A stretch of DNA of 64,000 bases from assembly GCF_000425825.1 (NCBI RefSeq), contig NZ_KE384460.1, positions 148,779-212,778 of the forward strand, given 5' to 3'. The translations under genes were made by a program, and so were the position numbers. The notes under the pieces are model-generated. The model worked only from the letters and a program-made list of their open reading frames with translations. It did not search any database and was not told the DNA's origin. The DNA comes from Jeotgalicoccus marinus DSM 19772 (GTDB lineage: Bacteria > Bacillota > Bacilli > Staphylococcales > Salinicoccaceae). Of the stretch, positions 17,266 through 25,196 are shown in pieces (within the stretch, counting starts at the first letter, position 1; each line of letters begins with the position of its first letter).

Positions 17266-18618
17266 ATGACAAAAGCTATAGTAACAAAAGATGTCGTAAA
17301 AAAATATAAATTGTATGAGAGCTCTAAAGAACGCATGTTGGACTTAATTAGTCCAAAAGAACATGGGGATAACTTTTATGCCTTGAATGGTGTATCGTTT
17401 GAAGCTGACAAAGGCGATGTCGTTGGTTTTATCGGAATCAATGGTTCTGGTAAATCTACCTTATCCAATATCATTGCTGGTATAGTGCCAGAAACGAGCG
17501 GTGATGTACAAGTCAACGGCCAACCTGCCTTAATCGCAGTTGCGGCAGGCTTAAATGATGACTTAACTGGTAGGGACAATATTGAATTAAAATGTCTGAT
17601 GCTCGGTTTTTCTAAGGAAGAAATTAAGGCGCTTGAGCCAGAAATTATAGAGTTTTCAGAGTTGGAAAACTTTATAGATCAACCTGTAAAATCATATTCT
17701 AGTGGAATGAAATCTAGACTGGGTTTTGCTATAAGTGTAAAGGTTGATCCGGATATTTTAATTATTGATGAGGCCTTATCCGTTGGGGATAGAGCATTTG
17801 CGGATAAAAGTTTAAAAAAAATGATGGAATTCAAGGATCAAGGAAAGACGATGATTTTTGTCAGCCATTCCATTGGTCAAATGAAGACTTTCTGTGATAA
17901 AATATTATGGCTTGAGTTTGGAAGAGTCAAAGCCTACGGTGATGTGAAGGATGTTCTACCTCTGTATGAAGCCTTCTTAAACAAGTGGCAGAACATGCAA
18001 AAGGAAGAAAAGGACTTATATCGTTCTAAAGTAATGGCGATGGATCCGAAAAATATCAAATATAAAAAAATGGGCAAGTTAATGGTTTTAGATAATGAAG
18101 AAGAATTGGAAGAATCACATACCTATTCCATTCGTCCAGTGAGTAGACTTGCACACTTAAAAGCCTATACTACTTATATTTTTGAAGCACCGAATAGTGA
18201 TGAAAATAAAAGAGATGCACAAATATTAAAAAATAAAGTGTACTATGTAAAACGAGAAGCGACTTATCAGTTTGAGAACTATTACTTACTGAGCACTGAA
18301 CCAAGTGGTGTGGACGGCGTTATAGGATGGATTAGAGGAATTGAAACATCCTCACACGTTCACACTGTGGTTGATTTCGACAAAAAGACATTTTATTTAC
18401 TTGGTCGTGGCTTTGCGTCAACTGAGCCATGGGGTGGTAAAAAACAATATGTCCATGAAACTTTAGAACATCATGCGGGATTAGAATTTAACGTTGTTGA
18501 GACGGTACTGGTCGGAAACAATACTTGGTATAGAGGGACGATTGACAAGGGTTCAGACTTAGTTTGGATCCATAGTAATAATGTTGTAACCTCGACAGAA
18601 GAACTAGATACACTTTAA
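17266..18618 (+). CDS. tagH: Teichoic acid export ABC ATPase with a C-terminal GW-like domain
   Basis: ATPase partner of TagG. Residues 1-245 carry Walker A GINGSGKST, signature SYSSGMKSRLGFA, Walker B ILIIDEALSVGD and switch FVSHS. The remaining 200 residues exceed the common short TarH length. The last 110 resemble a GW/SH3-like module as in autolysins: YYLLSTEPSG, IGWIRGIE, FYLLGRGFASTEPWGG, FNVVETVLVGNNTWYRGTI and VWIHSNN. Such modules normally act outside the cell on teichoic acid, and B. subtilis TagH has a membrane segment before its extension. I see no hydrophobic stretch here long enough to cross the membrane, so the location of the module is a puzzle. A terminator follows. Confidence 0.9.
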   Translation: MTKAIVTKDVVKKYKLYESSKERMLDLISPKEHGDNFYALNGVSFEADKGDVVGFIGINGSGKSTLSNIIAGIVPETSGDVQVNGQPALIAVAAGLNDDLTGRDNIELKCLMLGFSKEEIKALEPEIIEFSELENFIDQPVKSYSSGMKSRLGFAISVKVDPDILIIDEALSVGDRAFADKSLKKMMEFKDQGKTMIFVSHSIGQMKTFCDKILWLEFGRVKAYGDVKDVLPLYEAFLNKWQNMQKEEKDLYRSKVMAMDPKNIKYKKMGKLMVLDNEEELEESHTYSIRPVSRLAHLKAYTTYIFEAPNSDENKRDAQILKNKVYYVKREATYQFENYYLLSTEPSGVDGVIGWIRGIETSSHVHTVVDFDKKTFYLLGRGFASTEPWGGKKQYVHETLEHHAGLEFNVVETVLVGNNTWYRGTIDKGSDLVWIHSNNVVTSTEELDTL

Positions 18619-18620
18619 AA

Positions 18621-18650
18621 AAGAGGTGCCCTAGGTACCTCTTCTTTTCT
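18621..18650. terminator. Bidirectional intrinsic terminator after tagH
   Basis: AGAGGTGCC pairs with GGTACCTCT around a 3-base loop, with T-rich sequence after it (CTTCTTTTC) and an A-run before it. It separates tagH from the convergent phosphodiesterase gene. Confidence 0.75.
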
Positions 18651-19360
18651 TAATAATAGTCTGTTGTAGAAGTAAAAAAGCCATCGACACCGAGATCAGT
18701 TAGTCGGGTGTAGTCAGTTTCATCTTTTACAGTGTATGGATATATTTTGTAACCATATTGTTTACATTCTTGAATAAATGTTTCATTGACTATATTTTTA
18801 TTAGGATGAATGCTGACAGCATTTAAGCCCGTGCTATGAACGTATTGACCTGGATTAATCATTGGATAGTGAATTAAAAAGCCGAGCTTCAAATTTGGAT
18901 TAATTTTACTGATTGTCTTTAGAGCAATATGATCAAATGAAGATACGATTGTATTATCGATCGCACGGTATTCTGAGATTAAATCAGCAACTTTTTTTTC
19001 AATGCCCTGATGTCTTTTAGGAGTATTTTTAATCTCGATATTTAATAAGACATTTTGTGGTATGATTTCTAAGATTGAGGATAAGGTTGGTACTCTTGAA
19101 TAACTATAATTAGTTGAAAAATACGAACCTACATCAATTTGGCTTAATGCCTCATATGTATAATTATCTACTGGTAGTGTGTAATCTTTATTATAACGCG
19201 TTAAGGTATAATCATGAATGACAACAGGTACATTATCCTTAGTCAGTTGAACATCGAGTTCGATTGCCTTAGCACCAAGTTCTAAGGCGTATAAAAAAGC
19301 ATCTTTAGTGTTTTCAGGTCGACTGGACTCAGCACCTCTATGGGCAAATACTTTAATCAT
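18650..19360 (-). CDS. Glycerophosphodiester phosphodiesterase (GDPD/UgpQ-like)
   Basis: Hydrolyses glycerophosphodiesters to glycerol 3-phosphate and an alcohol. It is 236 residues, a single GDPD domain. Catalytic motifs are FAHRGAESSRPENTKDAF at the start (HR and ENT), ELDVQLTKDNVPVVIHDYTLTRY with its metal-binding Glu, Asp and His, and LLNIEIKN. The ATG at 19360 is chosen because GGAGTG lies 6 bases before it; the longer frame adds six residues without a site. With no signal peptide it is probably cytosolic. Its place in the locus suggests recycling of glycerol phosphate, but it could be general lipid turnover. Confidence 0.9.
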   Translation of the reverse strand: MIKVFAHRGAESSRPENTKDAFLYALELGAKAIELDVQLTKDNVPVVIHDYTLTRYNKDYTLPVDNYTYEALSQIDVGSYFSTNYSYSRVPTLSSILEIIPQNVLLNIEIKNTPKRHQGIEKKVADLISEYRAIDNTIVSSFDHIALKTISKINPNLKLGFLIHYPMINPGQYVHSTGLNAVSIHPNKNIVNETFIQECKQYGYKIYPYTVKDETDYTRLTDLGVDGFFTSTTDYY

Positions 19361-19454
19361 ACAACACACTCCAAACAAATATTAATTCTAAAAATAGTGT
19401 AACATTTTAATGTATATAAATTGTAAAGATTTCTTTTGAAAAGGAGGTAACGAC

Positions 19455-20252
19455 ATGGGAGAGATAAAGAAAACAGTGACACTAATGGATATAGAATTTA
19501 TTAATATTTCCAGGTATTCTTTGCTAAAGAAAATCGTCTATCCAGCAATAGAAGAAAATAAAAAATGTTTCATAGTGACTGCAAACCCAGAAGTCGTTAT
19601 CGAAACAAGAGATGATCCTGATTTTAAAGCAATTGTTCAAAGTGCGGATTACGTTGTCGCTGACGGAATTGGTGTAGTGAATGCATCGAAGTTTAAAGGT
19701 ACACCGTTAAAAGAACGTGTGACTGGTGTAGACATCATGTATGACTTGTTGCAATACGCGAATGACTATAAAAAACGTGTATTCTTTTTAGGGGCAAGTG
19801 AACTTGTAAACAAAGATGTCGTTAAAATTGTTGAAAGGGATTTTCCAGGTGTTGTTATCGCGGGTAGAAGAGATGGCTATTTTAACCGTTTTGATGAAGA
19901 GGTTTCAAAGTTAGTGCTGGACTCAAATCCAGATATCGTTTTTGTTGCACTTGGTGCCAAACGTCAAGAAGGATGGATATACCATAATATAGAGTCGTTC
20001 GATAAGGGCATTTTTATAGGTGTAGGGGGTAGCTTTGATGTTTTAAGTGGTCACATCAAAAGAGCACCAGAAATTTGGATAAAGTTTCAACTCGAATGGC
20101 TATACCGATTATTAAAAGAACCCAATCGTTTGAAACGAGATATGAAAGTGTTGGAGTTTATGTTATTACACACACCCGGTATTAAATGGATTATGAAAAA
20201 ATTAGGTTTTTCTAAAACAAAATCAAGATCATCACGAGATGGCATACGTTAA
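19455..20252 (+). CDS. tagA: N-acetylglucosaminyldiphosphoundecaprenol N-acetyl-beta-D-mannosaminyltransferase
   Basis: WecG/TagA/CpsF family (GT26) enzyme that adds ManNAc to GlcNAc-PP-undecaprenol, the first committed step of wall teichoic acid synthesis. It is 265 residues with typical phrases: FIVTANPEVVIETRDD, YVVADGIGVV (catalytic Asp region), ERVTGVDIMYDL, RVFFLGAS, DIVFVALGAKRQEGWI, GVGGSFDVLSGHIKRAPEIW and LEWLYRLLKEP-R. The C-terminal tail is basic, as expected for membrane association. AAGGAGG precedes the ATG. It is followed 26 bases later by a lipoprotein gene on the same strand. Confidence 0.93.
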   Translation: MGEIKKTVTLMDIEFINISRYSLLKKIVYPAIEENKKCFIVTANPEVVIETRDDPDFKAIVQSADYVVADGIGVVNASKFKGTPLKERVTGVDIMYDLLQYANDYKKRVFFLGASELVNKDVVKIVERDFPGVVIAGRRDGYFNRFDEEVSKLVLDSNPDIVFVALGAKRQEGWIYHNIESFDKGIFIGVGGSFDVLSGHIKRAPEIWIKFQLEWLYRLLKEPNRLKRDMKVLEFMLLHTPGIKWIMKKLGFSKTKSRSSRDGIR

Positions 20253-20278
20253 CTACAAATATAGTAGGAGCATATTCG

Positions 20279-21088
20279 ATGAAAGTAAAGATAGTTTTAA
20301 TGATGATTGGCATGATGGTTTTAGTGCTTCAAGCCTGTAGCACTGAAGAAAATGAACCAAGAGGTAATGAAGAAGCGCTCGGAATGCTAGAAAATGGGCA
20401 ATATGAAAAGAAAGACAAAGATGCACCTGCTAACGATAAACAATTGACGGAATCAGATGAAGAGGGTTTAAAAATAGTAACTGAGGCTGATGAAGACGAC
20501 AATAAAATTGTGTCTGTGGAATACCCAAAGTTTGAAATAGCGTCTATTGATGAGAGTATAAATAATTTTAATAACGAACAAATAGAAGTGTTCAATAATC
20601 TTATCAGTGCAGATGAGGGTGATGAAGAATTTAAGGCAAGTTTAAACATTCAAGTTACACCGACTCAGTTAAATGAGGATGTGTTTGCCTTGAGATTTAA
20701 TATAAACAGTAAGTTGAATCAAACCAACGATATTAACCGTGTAGCCTTTATGTTCGTCGATATCAAAGAAACGTCGACCTTAATTGAAGATCGTTTGTTC
20801 GATCAATCTTCAGAAAAAAGAGATTACCTATTTGAAGTGTTGAACCGAAACTTAGCTGAAATGGAAATATACAGTGCGTATATCGACCGAGACAAGTTAT
20901 CTGACTGGGTACACAATGAAGCCAATACCTTTAGTAATGTAGACATATCGAAGGAAAGTGTTATTTTTAATTTTGACCAAGAAGAAATCGCAAGTCCGGC
21001 TGCTGGTGAGCCTCGTCTCGAATTACTACTTGAAGAAGTGACCCCAGCTATGTCAGATGAGCTGGTGAATTTTATATCTGAAAATTAA
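20279..21088 (+). CDS. Lipoprotein of unknown function
   Basis: A 269-residue protein with a lipoprotein signal: basic start, hydrophobic core (IVLMMIGMMVLVLQAC) and a lipobox LQAC with Cys about residue 20. A Glu/Asp/Lys-rich linker follows (to residue about 75), then a domain without recognisable motifs. AGGAG precedes the ATG. Being 26 bases after tagA, it may be co-transcribed and act at the membrane surface. No family recognised. Confidence 0.75.
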   Translation: MKVKIVLMMIGMMVLVLQACSTEENEPRGNEEALGMLENGQYEKKDKDAPANDKQLTESDEEGLKIVTEADEDDNKIVSVEYPKFEIASIDESINNFNNEQIEVFNNLISADEGDEEFKASLNIQVTPTQLNEDVFALRFNINSKLNQTNDINRVAFMFVDIKETSTLIEDRLFDQSSEKRDYLFEVLNRNLAEMEIYSAYIDRDKLSDWVHNEANTFSNVDISKESVIFNFDQEEIASPAAGEPRLELLLEEVTPAMSDELVNFISEN

Positions 21089-21116
21089 AGAGCAGTTTAT
21101 ATGCTCTTTTTTTATA
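21087..21116 (+). terminator. Intrinsic terminator
   Basis: AAAGAGCA pairs with TGCTCTTT around a 7-base loop and is followed by a run of T. Confidence 0.8.
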
Positions 21117-21183
21117 TAGAGATATCTGTAAATATGATAAGATACCTTTAAGATTTAGAAAATATTGATAGGGGGTGACGACT

Positions 21184-22962
21184 TTGACTGGAGAGATGAT
21201 TTTTGTTGCTATCATCATCGTATTGATGTTGCTTGGTTTGTTATTTGAAGTGATGAGAGCGGACTTTTTGATATTTCTCACCTTAGTTGTATTTCTATTA
21301 AGTGGAGTCATTTCCAATACAGAGGCGCTTAATGGCTTTGCAAACGAAGGGATGCTCACTATACTCCTGTTATTTATAGTTGCTGGTGCAATCCAGAAGC
21401 ACGGTATTATAGAACTTGTAGTATATCGTCTTTTAGGTAAAGGTAAAAATATCAAAGCAAGTATGTTAAAAGTATTATTACCTTTAGGGCTATCGTCTGG
21501 TTTTTTAAACAATACTCCAATTGTCGTTGCCTTAACCCCAATCTTGAAAAACTGGGCAATAGATAATAATTACAGCCCTTCAAAATTTTTAATGCCCTTA
21601 TCTTATATGACAATTCTCGGTGGGACCATTACCATGATTGGTACATCGACGAATCTAGTTGTACATGGCTTATTACTAAGTGCAGGTCTTGAGGGTTTTA
21701 GTTTCTTTACACTCTCAGTTGTCGGAATACCCATTACTATAGTGGGGCTAATTTTCTTATTAACCATTGGTTACCGTTTATTACCCGAACACTTAGGAGC
21801 CAAACAGCAAATTAGCCAAGAAACAAAAGAATTTTTAGCTGAAGCGGTTATAGAAGATGAATTTGAACTTGCAGGGAACACGGTGACAGAGCTAGGAAAA
21901 GAAGTATTTGATGGCATTTATATAATCGAGATTCTAAGAAATAATAAGAGAGTATTTCCTATAAATGGTCTGACAGTAGTAGAAGAAGGAGACCATATTA
22001 TTTTTTCTGGTTCCTTAAATACCATTGCCAAGATTCAAAAGGAAAAGGGAGTCACTGTTAAAACGGGTACAGAACTTACTTTAGAAGATCTTAAAAATGA
22101 TGATAATGTGTTAGTTGAAACAGTCGTTTCTCATAATTCATCACTTTTAAATAGAACAATTAAGCAAGTGAATTTTAAAAATAGGTACAATGCTGGAGTT
22201 ATTGCTATACATAGAAATAATCAGCGCATCAAAAGTCGTGTTGGCGATATCGTATTAAAGACAGGTGACACCTTACTACTTATTGCAGATCAAACCTTTA
22301 TAGATAGAAACAAACATTCGTCAGATTTTTATGTCATTACGCCTGTGCAACCGCCTGAGAAACTAAAACAAGATATGACTAAAGGTTGGATTGGGCTGGT
22401 TGCCCTCTTGCTGATGATTTTAGTTGTCACTATGGGCTGGTTATCAATGCTAGAAGCAATGTTAGTACTTGTTGTCTTATTGGTTGGGTTTAGATTTATT
22501 AACCCGACAGAGATAACAAGTTTCATTCAGTTTGATGTCATTCTACTCATTGCCAGCGCCTTTGGTGTTGGTGCAGCGATGACTGAGTCGGGTCTTGCAC
22601 AATATGTTGCAAGTGGTTTAACGTACTTGGCTACCCCTTTTGGTGTTCTTGGTGTTATCTTTATTATATATTTTGTTACGAATACTTTTACAGAAGTGAT
22701 TACAAATAGTGCAGCATCAGTGTTAATGTTTCCAATTGCTTTAGAGATGGCAAATGCGATTAATGTCGATTATATGGGCTTAGTTGTTACAATTGCCATC
22801 GCAGCATCTGCAAGTTTCATGACACCGATTGGTTACCAAACCAACCTAATAGTATACGGACCAGGTGGTTACAAATTTAGTGATTATCTAAAAGTCGGTA
22901 CACCATTGTCGTTAATTGTTATGGTAGTTGCTTGTTTTATCATTTATTTTGTATGGTATTAA
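21184..22962 (+). CDS. SLC13-family sodium-coupled anion transporter with TrkA-C domains
   Basis: A 592-residue membrane carrier. The N-terminal half has hydrophobic helices and the re-entrant signature FLNNTPIVVALTPI. A central cytosolic block (about residues 205-390) contains two TrkA-C (RCK-C-like) domains. The C-terminal half repeats the helices and has TEVITNSAASVLMFPIAL and TPIGYQTNLIVYGPGGY. This is the arrangement of the SLC13/YfbS-like family, which moves sulfate or dicarboxylates with Na+. The TTG at 21184 is preferred because GGGGGTGA sits 5 bases before it; the GTG at 21175 lies within that site. Substrate unknown. Confidence 0.88.
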   Translation: MTGEMIFVAIIIVLMLLGLLFEVMRADFLIFLTLVVFLLSGVISNTEALNGFANEGMLTILLLFIVAGAIQKHGIIELVVYRLLGKGKNIKASMLKVLLPLGLSSGFLNNTPIVVALTPILKNWAIDNNYSPSKFLMPLSYMTILGGTITMIGTSTNLVVHGLLLSAGLEGFSFFTLSVVGIPITIVGLIFLLTIGYRLLPEHLGAKQQISQETKEFLAEAVIEDEFELAGNTVTELGKEVFDGIYIIEILRNNKRVFPINGLTVVEEGDHIIFSGSLNTIAKIQKEKGVTVKTGTELTLEDLKNDDNVLVETVVSHNSSLLNRTIKQVNFKNRYNAGVIAIHRNNQRIKSRVGDIVLKTGDTLLLIADQTFIDRNKHSSDFYVITPVQPPEKLKQDMTKGWIGLVALLLMILVVTMGWLSMLEAMLVLVVLLVGFRFINPTEITSFIQFDVILLIASAFGVGAAMTESGLAQYVASGLTYLATPFGVLGVIFIIYFVTNTFTEVITNSAASVLMFPIALEMANAINVDYMGLVVTIAIAASASFMTPIGYQTNLIVYGPGGYKFSDYLKVGTPLSLIVMVVACFIIYFVWY

Positions 22963-23053
22963 TAGATTTTTAATGAGATGTTTCAATTAAATTACAGCTG
23001 TGTTACAATACGAAAGAGAATCAACCAAAACTTTAATTTGTGAGGTCCTTTCT

Positions 23054-23722
23054 TTGAAACAAATACTTTTAATAGTATTTGTCATACTTCTAACAGGGTG
23101 CAGTACAACAGACAAATTATCAAGAATTGAAAATTTGCCACTTGTCACTAAGTCGCACACCACGATTAATCATCTCGTTATTGATCCAGTGGGAGAAGAT
23201 GCAAATACAGACATAGTTGATCGTAAAGATGTCTTTACCGTCGATGGATTGTCAGATATCGAATTACAAAATATTCAGATGCCATCTTTGAAGTATGTCA
23301 GCGCGCAACTTTATGAGACAGGTGCGAGTATATCATCGATTTGGAATGAAAATTTTATTCCGATGTATACTGAATATAACTACAATTTATTAGAAATTGA
23401 TGAAGCTGCAGAAATGATAACAGATTTAAACGAACGTTATAGTGAATTAGAAACTGAGATTTCAAAAATATCAATTCCTACAGAACTCGCTGATAATGAA
23501 AGAGAACACCTATCGAAGATGAAAGAAGATCTCTTGCTCGCAATATCGAATCGAACACTTGCTATCTTAGAATTTAAATCAATGATTGCCAACAAAAAAG
23601 AAGCACATAAGGCATTCATGGATGTTCATATTTCAAATAGTGACAGATACATAAAGCATGTCGAAGAAGTTAATAATGAGTTACAAAGTAGTGATGATTC
23701 ACTTGTCACTTATAGTGAATAG
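23054..23722 (+). CDS. Lipoprotein, possibly the staphylococcal EMYY-motif type
   Basis: About 222 residues. The chosen TTG start at 23054, with TGAGG 8 bases before it, gives a lipoprotein signal (MKQILLIVFVILLTGCS) with the lipidated Cys near residue 17. An ATG further upstream would place charged residues before the signal and lacks a site. The mature part has a helical, Glu-rich region (AAEMITDLNERYSELETEISKI). The phrase IPMYTEYNY recalls the EMYY-motif lipoproteins of staphylococci, from memory only. Function unknown. Confidence 0.75.
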   Translation: MKQILLIVFVILLTGCSTTDKLSRIENLPLVTKSHTTINHLVIDPVGEDANTDIVDRKDVFTVDGLSDIELQNIQMPSLKYVSAQLYETGASISSIWNENFIPMYTEYNYNLLEIDEAAEMITDLNERYSELETEISKISIPTELADNEREHLSKMKEDLLLAISNRTLAILEFKSMIANKKEAHKAFMDVHISNSDRYIKHVEEVNNELQSSDDSLVTYSE

Positions 23723-23725
23723 AGT

Positions 23726-23764
23726 AAATACCCTAAAAGTTTATCTTAAATTTTTAGGGTATTT
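23726..23764 (+). terminator. Intrinsic terminator
   Basis: AAATACCCTAAAA and TTTTAGGGTATTT form a 13-bp perfect stem with a 13-base loop. The stem is AT-rich and symmetrical, so it may act in both directions. Confidence 0.75.
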
Positions 23765-23780
23765 TGATACTTATAAAGAT

Positions 23781-23805
23781 GTTTAAAAATATTGTCTACG
23801 GGAAT
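23781..23805 (+). promoter_or_regulatory. Sigma-B-like promoter of the DJ-1/PfpI gene
   Basis: GTTTAA (23781-23786), a 13-base spacer and GGGAAT (23800-23805) match the sigma-B consensus of Bacillus and Staphylococcus (GTTTAA, 12-15 bases, GGGTAT). The ATG is 40 bases further on, with a GGAGG site between. Confidence 0.7.
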
Positions 23806-23844
23806 ATTATCTAATGCAAGAAATCATAACGGAGGAATGTTACA

Positions 23845-24360
23845 ATGACTAAAAATATTGCTGTAATTATGACAGACTTAGTAGAAGATATTGAATATAC
23901 TAGCCCTAAAGAAACGATGGAACAGGAAGGACATAAGGTTGATCTTATCTCTCCAGAGGGTAAAACAGTCGAAGGTAAAAAGGGTGGTCAATTTGAATCA
24001 GATCACGCTATTGGAGATGTATCAGCGAGTGATTATGATGCGCTTCTTATCCCAGGCGGATTCTCACCTGATAGCTTAAGAGGGGACAAAGAAGACCGTT
24101 TTGGTAAATTTGCAGCACATTTCTTAGAAAATGACAAACCCGTATTCGCGATTTGCCATGGTCCACAATTATTAGTAGATACGAATCTATTAAAAGATAG
24201 ACATGTAACAAGCGTGAAAAATGTAAAAAACGATTTAATTAATGCTGGTGCAAACTGGGACGATAAGGCACTTGAGGTTTGCGGTAATTTAGTAACAAGC
24301 CGTACACCTGCTGACTTAGATGAATTCAATGGTGAAGTCAAACGTCAATTAGCCCAGTAA
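23845..24360 (+). CDS. DJ-1/PfpI family protein (general stress protein type)
   Basis: A 171-residue cytosolic protein of the DJ-1/PfpI family, whose members act as proteases, glyoxalases or deglycases. The nucleophile Cys104 is in the elbow AICHGPQ, the conserved early Glu in LVEDIEYTSP, and ALLIPGGFSPD lies between. It resembles B. subtilis YraA/YfkM in length. A sigma-B-like promoter and a GGAGG site precede it and a perfect terminator follows, so it is a single-gene stress unit. The exact reaction cannot be inferred. Confidence 0.92.
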   Translation: MTKNIAVIMTDLVEDIEYTSPKETMEQEGHKVDLISPEGKTVEGKKGGQFESDHAIGDVSASDYDALLIPGGFSPDSLRGDKEDRFGKFAAHFLENDKPVFAICHGPQLLVDTNLLKDRHVTSVKNVKNDLINAGANWDDKALEVCGNLVTSRTPADLDEFNGEVKRQLAQ

Positions 24361-24362
24361 GT

Positions 24363-24392
24363 AAAAAGACTGCAGATTATCTGCAGTCTTTT
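24363..24392. terminator. Bidirectional intrinsic terminator
   Basis: A perfect 13-bp stem, AAAAGACTGCAGA with TCTGCAGTCTTTT, and a 3-base loop between convergent genes. A-run and T-run flank it on both sides. Confidence 0.92.
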
Positions 24393-24393
24393 A

Positions 24394-25104
24394 TTATTGT
24401 ACTGTAACTGTACGTCCGACAGCATTTGGGTTGCCAAAGATGTCAAAAACAGCATAGGCAATTGTATATTCACCCGGTGTTTGTGTGTCAACTTCGCCTG
24501 ATATATAGAGCTGATCACTAATATCAGTACCATCGACATCAGTGACTCTAACACCACTTTTAGCATCAAATTCTTCTCCTGCTGTTATCGTGAGGTCATC
24601 TACACCTTCAAATAGGACTTCAGCATTATTGCTTTCATTGGAATTTTCATTATCTGATTCACTTGAATCATCACTTGGTGGTACTTGTGGTAAACTATCA
24701 GATGGAGCCTCGGAAACTGTAATCACACGAACATAGGTGTAATAGCCACCATTTGAGTTTTCTACTCTGTAAGATACATTATACGTACCATTTTGTGAGG
24801 TGTTTACATTGTTTTCAGTAATCTCAATTTCCTCAGTCAGGTTACCGTCTGTATTATCGACAGCGTAGACACCTTGTAACGGATCAAAATCATCACCGTT
24901 TTGTACATTAACATTTTCAACATTTTTAATGGCAGGTAAATTACCTGTATGATTATTTATTTCTTCTTCCATGGTTGGCCCGTTGTAATCTTCAGGCGTT
25001 TCTTCGGAAGTGTTTTGTTCAGTATCTTGATCTAGGTATGTATTTACTGCTGGAGCAAGTGGTAAGATACCGATCATGAATTTTATAAGATTTTTAGAGT
25101 TCAT
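24394..25104 (-). CDS. Secreted protein with two Ig-like (DUF5011-type) domains
   Basis: A 236-residue protein. The start (MNSKNLIKFMIGILPLAPA) looks like a signal or weak membrane anchor without a lipobox. An acidic linker rich in Thr, Glu and Asn follows. Two repeats (about residues 65-135 and 165-236) have the bacterial Ig-like pattern: FDPLQGVYAVDNTDG with GTYNVSYRVEN, and FDAKSGVRVTDVDG with GEYTIAYAVFDIFGN. A Ser/Asp/Glu/Asn-rich spacer separates them. Such domains are common in surface proteins and adhesins; no sorting signal is seen. The ATG has a strong GGAGG site. Function unknown. Confidence 0.8.
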   Translation of the reverse strand: MNSKNLIKFMIGILPLAPAVNTYLDQDTEQNTSEETPEDYNGPTMEEEINNHTGNLPAIKNVENVNVQNGDDFDPLQGVYAVDNTDGNLTEEIEITENNVNTSQNGTYNVSYRVENSNGGYYTYVRVITVSEAPSDSLPQVPPSDDSSESDNENSNESNNAEVLFEGVDDLTITAGEEFDAKSGVRVTDVDGTDISDQLYISGEVDTQTPGEYTIAYAVFDIFGNPNAVGRTVTVQ

Positions 25105-25196
25105 ATATTATACCTCCAGAGCTAGTAATAGAATTGTTTTAATTTTATCATAATGGTATAGGGACGACCAAGAATAACAAAAAAGGAGTGAAGTAT

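Noticed and set aside
1-20252. A horizontally acquired island for the wall polymer genes
   Set aside because: No integrase, transposase, tRNA or direct repeats were seen and base composition looks like the rest; gene diversity alone is normal for such loci.
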